Shown: positions 25,221-33,002 of the stretch, in pieces
Layout of the letters: each line of letters starts with the position of its first letter
Position numbering within the stretch: the first letter of the stretch is position 1
DNA from: Rothia sp. (in: high G+C Gram-positive bacteria)
Lineage (GTDB): Bacteria; Actinomycetota; Actinomycetes; Actinomycetales; Micrococcaceae
DNA length: 64,000 nucleotides
Assembly (NCBI RefSeq): GCF_030540545.1
Contig: NZ_JAUNVZ010000008.1
Location: forward strand, 88,757-152,756
Direction of reading: 5' to 3'
Translations under genes and position numbers: made by a program
Notes under the pieces: generated by a model
What the model was told of the DNA's origin: nothing
Seen by the model: only the letters and a program-made list of their open reading frames with translations
The model's database searches: none

Positions 25221-26822
25221 CTAGAGTCCCAGCGTCTTAGAAATACCCTGCCAAAACGCCGATTGCAGCAGGGAAGTCGCCAGCAACCAGCCCAAGAAAC
25301 TCGCCAGCAGCATCAAGAAAATCAGACCCAGCACACCAATACCGGCGGTTGCCGCATCCAGGGGAGTGCCCAGAGTTTCCTCCGGCACACGCGGATTGCG
25401 CGGACGCACCGGCGCCGGCTCAGCGGGCGCAGGCCCAGAAGTGGCACGCGGGCGCGCATAGGCATTCGGGGACGCCGCACCGTGAATCATCGAGCCTGAG
25501 GGGGAGGTATAAGAACTCGAAGACGGGGGAGCATCCATAACATTGGCGGTCGTGCCGGTCACGCCCGCCACACCGGGAGTGCCGGAACCCTGAGTGTAAT
25601 CAAAAGCCACACCGGCACTAATAGCCTGAGTAGCGCCGGGCATCACCTGCTCCAGAATCTCCGGGGCATCCTCAGGTTCCAGGGTCGGAGGCAGCACCGA
25701 TTGCGCGCGAGTCGCCGGGCCAAAGCCCACGGGAGCATCGGTTGCCTGCAGAGACTCGGCAGAGGAGAAGTACTGACCCGAGGGCAGCACACCGGAAATC
25801 AAAAGGTCATTGGGGGCGTTAATCGCGCTAATGGGTGCGCTGGCAATCAGCTTATCCCTACCGCTATTGGCGGTCAGCTTATCAATCTCATCGTGCAGGC
25901 TCAGCAGAGGAGGCGGCACCGGGCCATTACGCCAGGCACGATCGGCAGGGCTCAGACGCTGATTCAGCTCGGTCAGAGCCGCGAAAAGCTCAGCGGCGTC
26001 CTCGGGACGGTGTGCCGGGTTGCGGTTAGTGCACCAGGCAATAATGCCCGCAATATCGCGGTCAATACCGGGAGCCACCGAAGCAATGGCGGGCATATCC
26101 ACATTCGCATTGTGGAAGAGAACCTCCTGGTCGCTCGCCAAACCCACAAAGGGCAGACGACCAGCCAGCATACGGTACATCATCACACCGATCGCGAAAA
26201 TATCCGCCTGTGCACCCACATGAGCCTGCGGGTCCAGCACCTCGGGCGCAGTGTAGGCGGGGGTACCCATGGGAGCGCCCGCCTCAATCTGATCATCGCG
26301 GCGAGTCAGACCGAAATCGGCAAGTTTGACCGTGCCATCATCGCCAATCAAAATATTGCCCGGCTTAATATCGCGGTGCACAAAACGATGAGCGTGTACC
26401 TCGGACAGGCCCTCAACCACCGGCAGCATGAGCTCCAGGGTCTCGCCCAGGGACAGGCAGGAACGCACACTGAGCAACTGGGAGAGGGTGCAGCCGTGCA
26501 CATACTCCAGCACCATGTACATGACCTGGTTATTGTCAATATATTCGGTGCCGGAAGAGAGCACCGCAATGGTGTGGTCGCTGCGCACGCGGCGCAGGGA
26601 AGCTTCTTCTCGGTGGAATTTCTGGCGGTTGGTCGCCGACAGAGCCAGGCGCGGTGAGAGTACCTTGACCGCTGCGGAGGCATTGGAAAAGAGGTCGGTG
26701 GCGTAGTAGACCTCGCTCATGCCGCCACGACCAATCATCTGGTGCACCTGGTAGCGCCCCTCAAGGGTGGCGCCGGTCAGCCATTTTTGGTGGGTTTTGG
26801 GTAAAGAATCAGCTTCAGACAT
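25221..26822 (-). CDS. pknL: Membrane serine/threonine protein kinase (PknL-like)
   Basis: 533 residues from the ATG at 26822 (a GTG directly before it at 26825 is an alternative). Eukaryotic-type kinase motifs: GRGGMSEVYYA (31-41), the invariant Lys in AAVKVL (Lys53), HRDIKPGN with catalytic Asp151, ADFGLTR with Asp169, and an APEVLDP activation-segment end. A long Pro/Ser/Thr-rich juxtamembrane linker leads to one membrane segment (GLIFLMLLASFLGWLLATSL) close to the C-terminus, leaving almost no outer domain and no PASTA repeats. No Shine-Dalgarno is evident; TAAAAT lies just upstream, so the mRNA may be leaderless. It faces the Rv2175c-like gene, the known PknL substrate in M. tuberculosis. 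Confidence 0.88.
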   Translation of the reverse strand: MSEADSLPKTHQKWLTGATLEGRYQVHQMIGRGGMSEVYYATDLFSNASAAVKVLSPRLALSATNRQKFHREEASLRRVRSDHTIAVLSSGTEYIDNNQVMYMVLEYVHGCTLSQLLSVRSCLSLGETLELMLPVVEGLSEVHAHRFVHRDIKPGNILIGDDGTVKLADFGLTRRDDQIEAGAPMGTPAYTAPEVLDPQAHVGAQADIFAIGVMMYRMLAGRLPFVGLASDQEVLFHNANVDMPAIASVAPGIDRDIAGIIAWCTNRNPAHRPEDAAELFAALTELNQRLSPADRAWRNGPVPPPLLSLHDEIDKLTANSGRDKLIASAPISAINAPNDLLISGVLPSGQYFSSAESLQATDAPVGFGPATRAQSVLPPTLEPEDAPEILEQVMPGATQAISAGVAFDYTQGSGTPGVAGVTGTTANVMDAPPSSSSYTSPSGSMIHGAASPNAYARPRATSGPAPAEPAPVRPRNPRVPEETLGTPLDAATAGIGVLGLIFLMLLASFLGWLLATSLLQSAFWQGISKTLGL

Positions 26823-27077
26823 CACTCATGATTTTACGGGCTTTTTGAGGAGGCTGCGCCTGCTTTGGGCATTGATGGCGCTCTTCTCAGCAGATTCATA
26901 GCTTAGGGCGTAGGGGAGGTACTGCCGTGCTGACATTGGTGGGGCGACTGCCAGGGGTGGCTGGGGCGCGGCGGGGACGCGCCGGGGCGGTAGAGCCGGC
27001 GAGAAAAGAGGGGAGCGCCTCAATATAAAAGCGCGCAATAACTGGCAAAGAGAGGGCATATCTGGCAATCTTAAAGG

Positions 27078-27449
27078 GTGACTACTGAAAATATTGCAGA
27101 AACCTTCGCTCTGGTTGGCGAATGGGTAACCATTCCCGACATTGCCGAAGCGCTGGACCTGAAGGTAACCCGCGTCCACAACCTGATTTCCGATGGCTCC
27201 CTGATCGCCCTGCGCGACCCTGCCGATAACGATATCCGCAAGGTGCCCGCCCTATTCCTGAACGGCCACAAGATCCTTGAATCTCTCAAGGGTACCCTGG
27301 TGGTTCTCAAGGACTCCGGCTTTAGCGATCAGGAGGCGATCATCTGGCTGTACACCGAGGATCCCTCCCTGCCGGGGCGCCCCATTGACGCTCTGATTGA
27401 CGGTCGTAAGACCGAGATTCGCCGCCGCGCACAGGCTCTCGCCTGGTAA
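27078..27449 (+). CDS. Rv2175c-like winged-helix DNA-binding protein
   Basis: 123 residues. The segment VGEWVTIPDIAEALDLKVTRVHNLISDG (residues 13-40) is a helix-turn-helix, followed by RDPADNDIRKVPALFLNG and, near the end, the conserved WLYTEDPSLPGRPIDAL. This matches the Rv2175c family, a small DNA-binding protein that is phosphorylated by PknL in mycobacteria. The divergent kinase gene here is the expected partner. The start is a GTG at 27078 with AAAGG almost touching it, so initiation may be leaderless. A strong terminator follows at 27484. DNA target unknown. Confidence 0.85.
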   Translation: MTTENIAETFALVGEWVTIPDIAEALDLKVTRVHNLISDGSLIALRDPADNDIRKVPALFLNGHKILESLKGTLVVLKDSGFSDQEAIIWLYTEDPSLPGRPIDALIDGRKTEIRRRAQALAW

Positions 27450-27483
27450 TACAGGCGCAGGCGCTCGCTCGATAATACGGCGT

Positions 27484-27525
27484 AGCACTAAGCCCCGACC
27501 CTTTGATGGGTCGGGGCTTAGTGCT
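27484..27525. terminator. Bidirectional terminator
   Basis: An 18-bp perfect stem, AGCACTAAGCCCCGACCC (27484-27501) with its complement at 27508-27525, and loop TTTGAT. It lies between the convergent Rv2175c-like and polyprenyl synthase genes. Confidence 0.9.
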
Positions 27526-27548
27526 TTATGGCATTGAATGCGCGGCGT

Positions 27549-28673
27549 TTAGTGCTTGCGGTGCAGTGCGCGGGATGCCACCTTGTGCAGAGCCATACGG
27601 TATTCGCTGGGAATCTCCAGGTAGCGCAGCGCCGAATCGACCTCCATGGACTTGAGCATAATCATATGCTCCAGTTCCTTGAGGGCACCGCTAGACTTCA
27701 TGAGTTCGCGGATCTCTTCCACGCGCTCATCGCTCAGGTCGGCATCTCCCAGAGCGGATTCGAGTAGGGCGCGGCCTGCCTCATCGGTGCGCTGCAGGGT
27801 GAGCGCCACCAGTACGGTACGCTTGCCTTCGCGCAGATCGTCACCGGCGGGCTTGCCGGTGGTTTCGGGCTGGCCGAAGACGCCCAGCTCATCATCGCGC
27901 ATCTGGAAACCCTCGCCCAGGGGCAGACCGAAGGCGCGGTAGGAGTCCAGCAGGGAGTGTTCGCGATGGCCGCGCTCGCCCAGAGCCAGGGCGCCGCCGA
28001 GAGTCAGGGGGTGCTCGCAGGAGTAGCGAGCAGACTTGAATCGAATCACGTTTTTAGCGCGTGCCAGGGCGGTATCGGCATCCTCGATGCCGATAACCTC
28101 GGAGTAGACATCCAGGTACTGACCGGCAAGAACCTCGGTACGCATCACGTCAAAAATACGGCGTGCCTCGGTGCCGTAGAGGGCACCCTGACCGATCGAA
28201 GAGAACATCTGCTCGCACCACGCCAGGGTCAGATCGCCCGCCAAAATACCGCCGGTCAGACCGTAATTGAAGGTGTCACCCTGCCACTTCTTGGACTCGT
28301 GGGTGTTTTCAAAACGCTTGTGCACGCTCGGGTTGCCGCGGCGCGTATCGGAACGGTCAATAATATCGTCGTGAATGAGCGCAGAGGACTGGAAGAGTTC
28401 CAGAGCCACACCGGCGCGAATAATTTCCAGGGGCTTCTCTTCGCTGAGAATGGAGGCACCACCGGCACCGCGCCAACCCCAATATGCCAGCAGTGCGCGC
28501 AGGCGCTTGCCGCCGGTGGATAGCTCGGCAATGGCATCCAGCAGGGGCAGGGAGTCGGGGGAAATACCGGTGAGAACTTTACGCTGATAGTCCAGGAAGG
28601 AAGCCAGCTCTTCTTCCAGAGCGGCAATATATGCCTGCTCTTCGCGCTGGGTAGGGGTGAGGTTTTCGGTCAT
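27549..28673 (-). CDS. Polyprenyl (geranylgeranyl-type) diphosphate synthase
   Basis: 374 residues. First Asp-rich motif IHDDIIDRSDTRRG near residue 100 (DDxxD) and second QMRDDELGVFG near residue 257. GGKRLRALLAYWG near residue 53 and the LTGGILAGDL region are also typical of isoprenyl diphosphate synthases. These enzymes extend allylic diphosphates with isopentenyl diphosphate for menaquinone, carotenoid and lipid-carrier synthesis. Position beside the Rv2175c-like gene and pknL matches idsA2 (Rv2173). Exact product chain length cannot be told from the motifs alone. Convergent with the DNA-binding gene across a shared terminator. Confidence 0.88.
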   Translation of the reverse strand: MTENLTPTQREEQAYIAALEEELASFLDYQRKVLTGISPDSLPLLDAIAELSTGGKRLRALLAYWGWRGAGGASILSEEKPLEIIRAGVALELFQSSALIHDDIIDRSDTRRGNPSVHKRFENTHESKKWQGDTFNYGLTGGILAGDLTLAWCEQMFSSIGQGALYGTEARRIFDVMRTEVLAGQYLDVYSEVIGIEDADTALARAKNVIRFKSARYSCEHPLTLGGALALGERGHREHSLLDSYRAFGLPLGEGFQMRDDELGVFGQPETTGKPAGDDLREGKRTVLVALTLQRTDEAGRALLESALGDADLSDERVEEIRELMKSSGALKELEHMIMLKSMEVDSALRYLEIPSEYRMALHKVASRALHRKH

Positions 28674-28827
28674 GGTGTTACCTGCGGTTGGGGAATGTGT
28701 CTGCCCTCTATTTTAGGGTATTTGCTCGGCGAAAAACAGCGTGTTATAGAATGTATTTCTTAGTACATATGTTAGAATTTCTGTATAGAGGGATAGGATA
28801 ACTGGTGACTCTCTAGGCTGCTTGCTG

Positions 28828-28855
28828 GAACACTCAATTGATGGACGGAGTGTTC
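28828..28855. promoter_or_regulatory. Inverted repeat upstream of dinB
   Basis: GAACACTC (28828-28835) and GAGTGTTC (28848-28855) are exact reverse complements with 12 bases between. It lies about 75 bases before the dinB start and may be an operator or a leader hairpin. It does not match the actinobacterial SOS box, in which GAAC and GTTC stand much closer together. Confidence 0.4.
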
Positions 28856-28930
28856 TATAGGGCACAGATGAGGGTGTAAGAACTCAGCGTAGAAGCAGGA
28901 TACGGATAAAGAAGGGTAAAGGAGGTGTCT

Positions 28931-30196
28931 ATGGTAGCTCGAAACCCGCAGCCCGTGCGCGCTCAGGCGGTGGAACCCCGTGTGATTATGCACCTGGATA
29001 TGGACGCCTTCTTTGTCAATGTTGAGCTACTTGCCAACCCCGCTTTGCGCGGCACACCTATTATTGTGGCGCCCCTGGGAGCTCGTTCGGTGGTCTGCTC
29101 GGCATCCTATGAAGCGCGCCAATACGGGGTGCGCAGCGCCATGCCGCTCTCTCGCGCATTGGCACTCTGCCCGCAGGCACATGTGCTGCCTCTGGAAGGG
29201 AATTACGGGCACTATTCGCGCTCCATTATGTCCATTCTGGGCGATGAAAGCCCGCTTGTAGAACAAATCAGCGTGGACGAAGCCTTTGTGGATCTCACCG
29301 GCGCCTATAAACACGGGCAGAACCCGGTGGATATTGCCCAGCGCGTGCGCGCTCGCATTAAAGATGAGCTGCAGCTACCGGCTTCGGCAGGATTGGCTCC
29401 CAATAAACTCTTGGCAAAAATGGCATCTACCGGCTCTAAACCCAATGGGCTCTGGGTGATTCCTCCCGCGCGGGTTCAGGAATTTTTGGATCCCCTGCCG
29501 GTGGGCAAACTCTGGGGCGTGGGCGCTAAAAGCCGCGAAAAACTCAATAATTACGGGGTTGAGCGCATCGCCCAGCTGCGCGAATGCGACCCTGCCTGGC
29601 TGATACAAACCTTTGGTGCGGCTCAGGGAGAGCATCTCTACGCCATGGCGCGCGGTCAGGATGACCGTCCGGTCATTACCGAGCGCGAAGAAAAGAGCAT
29701 GGGTGCCGAACACACCTTTGCAACGGATACTCGCGAGAGCGAACAGGTGCTCGCTGTCCTGCTTTATTTGAGCCTGCAGATTGGGCAGAGGCTGCGCGCC
29801 CGATCCAAACGCACCGCGAGCTTGAGCATTAAATACCGTTACGCCGGTTTTGAAACCCACACCCGCTCGGTGCGCCTGGATAGACCCACCGACTCGGGTA
29901 TGGATCTTTACCGCGCGGTTGCTAGCGAGCTGGCAGGTTTGGGAGTTGCCGATAGCTCGGTGGAGTATACGCCCAGAGCTCTGCGCTTGGTGGGTGTATC
30001 GGCTACCAAGCTCTCCGATGAGGGGCTGGATATGCAAGCGTCCCTCTTTGATATGGATGAGAGCGGAGCCATTGCCGAGCAGAAACGCCAGCCCAATTGG
30101 AGCGCTGTGGAACATGCCATGGATACCATTCGGCAGCGTTTCGGCGCCGATAGTGTACGCCTGGCGCAGGGCATAGACATCAAAAGAGGGGAGTAA
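28931..30196 (+). CDS. dinB: DNA polymerase IV (Y family)
   Basis: 421 residues from the ATG at 28931, which follows AAAGGAGG with 5-base spacing; a GTG two codons earlier lies inside that signal. Catalytic motifs: HLDMDAFFVNVE near residue 21 and QISVDEAFVDLT near residue 115. YEARQYGVRSAMP and the helix-hairpin-helix segment LWGVGAKSREKL follow. A QASLF sequence near residue 375 fits a sliding-clamp binding motif. Performs error-prone bypass of damaged bases. Stands alone between the polyprenyl synthase gene (divergent) and the dcw cluster. The upstream 250 bases contain one inverted repeat and no gene. Confidence 0.93.
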   Translation: MVARNPQPVRAQAVEPRVIMHLDMDAFFVNVELLANPALRGTPIIVAPLGARSVVCSASYEARQYGVRSAMPLSRALALCPQAHVLPLEGNYGHYSRSIMSILGDESPLVEQISVDEAFVDLTGAYKHGQNPVDIAQRVRARIKDELQLPASAGLAPNKLLAKMASTGSKPNGLWVIPPARVQEFLDPLPVGKLWGVGAKSREKLNNYGVERIAQLRECDPAWLIQTFGAAQGEHLYAMARGQDDRPVITEREEKSMGAEHTFATDTRESEQVLAVLLYLSLQIGQRLRARSKRTASLSIKYRYAGFETHTRSVRLDRPTDSGMDLYRAVASELAGLGVADSSVEYTPRALRLVGVSATKLSDEGLDMQASLFDMDESGAIAEQKRQPNWSAVEHAMDTIRQRFGADSVRLAQGIDIKRGE

Positions 30197-30430
30197 TAGA
30201 TGCTCATATTCGCTCCGGCAGAGCGTCATAAATCATCTCAGGGCTAAATGTCGGCTCACTGTACCTGTTCATAGGCTGCATGGCTACCGGGCGGGCACGG
30301 AACAGGGTACTATGGAATACAAAGAGAACCTAGGACAGCCTGCATATATTCTTGAGAATGTATAGACTGTTATCTATCGTCACACTGTCCGGGCATCGGT
30401 CCGGGCTGAGAATCCCAAAAAGGGGAGGGC

Positions 30431-30811
30431 ATGGCACTTTCTGAGGATGAAAAGCGAGTTCTCGCCCAGCTTGAAGAGCTGATGAGTGCGGAGGACCCTC
30501 AATTCGCTCAATCCATGGCGGAGCAGACCAAGACGGTCAGCTCCATTACGCCGCGCGCCATCGCTATTGGCGTGCTCGCAATCCTGCTCGGCTTGGGTAT
30601 TGTCTTCGGCGCGGTCGCCATTAAGGTACCCGCGCTGGGCGTGCTGGGCTTTCTTCTGGCAACCTTTGGTGTGTACTGGGCATCCACCCAGCGTACCTCC
30701 CGCCAGGTCGATGCGCCCGCCTCCGAGCAGCCCACCAAGCCCTCCAGTGCATTTATGAGCAAGCTCGAAGAACGCTGGGATGAACGCGAACGAGGAGAAG
30801 GTCGCTTCTAG
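30431..30811 (+). CDS. DUF3040 membrane protein
   Basis: 126 residues. The N-terminus MALSEDEKRVLAQLEELMSAEDPQFAQSM is the DUF3040 signature (LSE-E-..-LEE-L..-DP.FA). Two membrane segments follow: AIAIGVLAILLGLGIVFGAV and VPALGVLGFLLATFGVYWA. The tail is polar and ends with charged residues. The family is typical of actinobacteria and often opens the dcw cluster; function unknown. Start ATG at 30431 after AAAAGGGGAGGGC. mraZ, which commonly lies between such a gene and rsmH, is absent here. Confidence 0.88.
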   Translation: MALSEDEKRVLAQLEELMSAEDPQFAQSMAEQTKTVSSITPRAIAIGVLAILLGLGIVFGAVAIKVPALGVLGFLLATFGVYWASTQRTSRQVDAPASEQPTKPSSAFMSKLEERWDERERGEGRF

Positions 30812-30910
30812 TCTTCAGCCTGCGCCAAGCGTGCCCATAACGCTTAGCGCAGGATGACGCATTTAACCGCCCACCTCACCCCCCCGAAATATACAACCGG
30901 CAGGAGAACC

Positions 30911-31951
30911 ATGACCGAGCACAGCGCAGCCGATGAGCTGACCACCCGCGCGGGTGCAGCCCCCGCCGTATCCCTGGCAGAGCTATCCGACCGCCAAGCC
31001 GGAGAACGCCACGTGCCCGTAATGCTCGACCGCTGCCTGGATCTGCTCGCACCGGCAATCTCCAAGCCCGGCGCCGTGGTCATTGACGGCACCCTGGGTA
31101 TGGGCGGCCACTCCGAAGCCATGCTTGAGCGTTTTCCCGAACTGACCCTGATCGGTATTGATCGCGACCCGCAGGCCCACGCTATTGCCGGGCAGCGCCT
31201 GGCGCGCTTTGGCGAGCGTTTTATCCCCGTGCACGCCGTCTACGATCAGATTGACTACGCCCTGGAGGTTGCGGGCGTGGAGCATATGGACGGTATTCTG
31301 CTGGATTTGGGTGTCTCCTCCATGCAGCTGGATGAGCGCAGCCGCGGCTTTGCCTACTCCTATGACGCACCCCTGGATATGCGCATGAATTCCACCGACC
31401 CGCTAACCGCCGAAATCGTGGTCAATGAGTACAGCGAAGAGGATCTGCGCCGTATTATTCGCTCCTGGGGTGAAGAAAAATTTGCCGGCCGTATTGCCTC
31501 TAAGATTGTGGCTGCGCGCGCAAAGGCGCCGATTCGTACCACCGGTGAGCTGGTTAAAATTATTCAGTCGGCTGTGCCCGTTGCCGCTCAGCGCAAGGGT
31601 GGCCACCCGGCAAAGCGTACCTTCCAGGCTCTGCGTATTGAGGTCAATCACGAGCTGGAGGCGCTCGAGCGCGCCGTACCCGCAGCCCTGAAGGCGCTGG
31701 CTCTGGACGGCCGTTTTGTCGCCATGAGCTACCACAGCCTGGAAGATAAGATCGTCAAGCGCGCCTTGAGCACCGCTGCAACCTCCACCGCTCCTAAGGG
31801 TTTCCCCGTGGAGCTGGAGGAGCACAAGCCGACCATGAAGATTATTACTCGCGGTGCTGAGCCTCCCACGGAGGAAGAGATTGCGCAGAATTCTCGTGCC
31901 GCCAGTGCTAAGCTGCGCGCTGCCGAGAAGATTAAGATGGAGGTGGCCTAG
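30911..31951 (+). CDS. rsmH: 16S rRNA (cytosine1402-N4)-methyltransferase
   Basis: 346 residues from the ATG at 30911, preceded by CAGGAGAACC; an upstream in-frame start lacks such a site. Methylates N4 of C1402 in 16S rRNA using S-adenosylmethionine. Signature blocks: [29 protein letters not shown] near residue 58, [18 protein letters not shown]-type [13 protein letters not shown], and late [15 protein letters not shown] plus [13 protein letters not shown]. First enzyme gene of the dcw cluster. Its stop overlaps the GTG of ftsL by one base, so translation is coupled. A run of seven C lies about 15 bases upstream of the start but is non-coding. Confidence 0.96.
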   Translation: MTEHSAADELTTRAGAAPAVSLAELSDRQAGERHVPVMLDRCLDLLAPAISKPGAVVIDGTLGMGGHSEAMLERFPELTLIGIDRDPQAHAIAGQRLARFGERFIPVHAVYDQIDYALEVAGVEHMDGILLDLGVSSMQLDERSRGFAYSYDAPLDMRMNSTDPLTAEIVVNEYSEEDLRRIIRSWGEEKFAGRIASKIVAARAKAPIRTTGELVKIIQSAVPVAAQRKGGHPAKRTFQALRIEVNHELEALERAVPAALKALALDGRFVAMSYHSLEDKIVKRALSTAATSTAPKGFPVELEEHKPTMKIITRGAEPPTEEEIAQNSRAASAKLRAAEKIKMEVA

Positions 31952-32826
31952 TGGCTCGCCGCCCCCTGCTACGCCGCGGCTCTGAGGCTGAATCTGCAGC
32001 GGATAAGGGTCCTCAGGCGGGCTCTGCCGCTAAGCTGAAGCGCCCGGCATCTTCTGAGCCGAAGCGTGCGGCAAAGGTTCGCGCTGAAAAGACCAGCGCT
32101 GAAAAGACCCAGCCCGAAAATGCGCACTTTGACAAGGCAGACTCTTATCAGGAGCAGCCCAAGCGTACCCGCCGTCGCCCGGTTGCTGCCCCCGAATCCC
32201 TGGTGAAGAACCGCGCACCCCTGGTGCAGAAGCGCGCTAAGCGCGGCTCAGCCCGTATGGTGCTCAATAGCTTTTTGGCTGTTATTGTTGCCTACCTCGG
32301 TTTTTCGCTGCTGCTGACCGTGGTTATTGCTCAGCGTCAGAATGATATGGTCTCCCTCAAGGCGCAGGAAACTCGCCTATTGCAGGAAAACCAGGCGCTG
32401 AATCAGGACATTGGCTACCGTCAGGCACCGCAGGATTTGGCGATTCGTGCCTCCACTCTGGGGATGTTTGTTTCCAATCAGCCCGCGAGCCTGAATGTGA
32501 AGACCAATACCATTGAGGGCATGCCCTCGCCCGCGGCCTCTCCGGTACGAGCGACCCCGAATCTGGTGGCGCCCCCGGTGGTTGGTAGTGATAGCAGCTA
32601 TGCGCAGAATATTTCGCGCGCCCAGAGCGAGGCGGATAAGAAGGCGAGCGCAGAAGCCAGTGCCTCCGCTTCTGCCGCTGCGGCTCGTGCTTCTGCTTCG
32701 GCTGCTGCAACCAGCGCGGCTCCGGCACCCGCACAGAGCCAGGCTGCTCAGACTCAGGTGCCCGCACCGGCTCAGAGTCAGGCTGCTCCGGCTCCCGCTC
32801 AGAGCACTGCTGCCGCTCGTCGTTAG
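31951..32826 (+). CDS. ftsL: FtsL-like septum protein with long Lys- and Ala-rich ends
   Basis: 291 residues, start GTG overlapping the rsmH stop (TAGTG). About 105 basic residues come first, then one membrane segment (VLNSFLAVIVAYLGFSLLLTVVIA) and a short coiled coil (NDMVSLKAQETRLLQENQALN). RQAPQDLAIRASTLGM after it is typical of actinobacterial FtsL. The last ~90 residues are Ala/Ser/Pro/Gln-rich with repeats of APAQSQAA. FtsL links FtsQ/B with FtsW/I at the division site. Sequence conservation is low in this family, so the call relies on topology, coiled coil and place between rsmH and ftsI. Confidence 0.8.
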   Translation: MARRPLLRRGSEAESAADKGPQAGSAAKLKRPASSEPKRAAKVRAEKTSAEKTQPENAHFDKADSYQEQPKRTRRRPVAAPESLVKNRAPLVQKRAKRGSARMVLNSFLAVIVAYLGFSLLLTVVIAQRQNDMVSLKAQETRLLQENQALNQDIGYRQAPQDLAIRASTLGMFVSNQPASLNVKTNTIEGMPSPAASPVRATPNLVAPPVVGSDSSYAQNISRAQSEADKKASAEASASASAAAARASASAAATSAAPAPAQSQAAQTQVPAPAQSQAAPAPAQSTAAARR

Positions 32827-33002
32827 CTTCTATCGCTAGCTTCTGAGTATCGTCCCCAGCCTATAGGGGAGAAGCGGCGCACCCCTGTGCCTAGGGGTAC
32901 TGTCTAGGGTTGCTCTCTAGCTCTGCTATCTAACCTCGTCACCCCATGGACTGCCGCCTAACCCCATCTATCCCATAAACCACTACCTATCAAGGAGAGC
33001 CC

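Noticed and set aside
28828-28855. LexA (SOS) operator at dinB
   Set aside because: The actinobacterial box has GAAC and GTTC only about four bases apart; here the arms are 12 bases apart with other sequence.
30889-30895. Run of seven C upstream of rsmH as a second phase-variable tract
   Set aside because: It lies before the ribosome site and outside any frame, so slippage would not switch translation.
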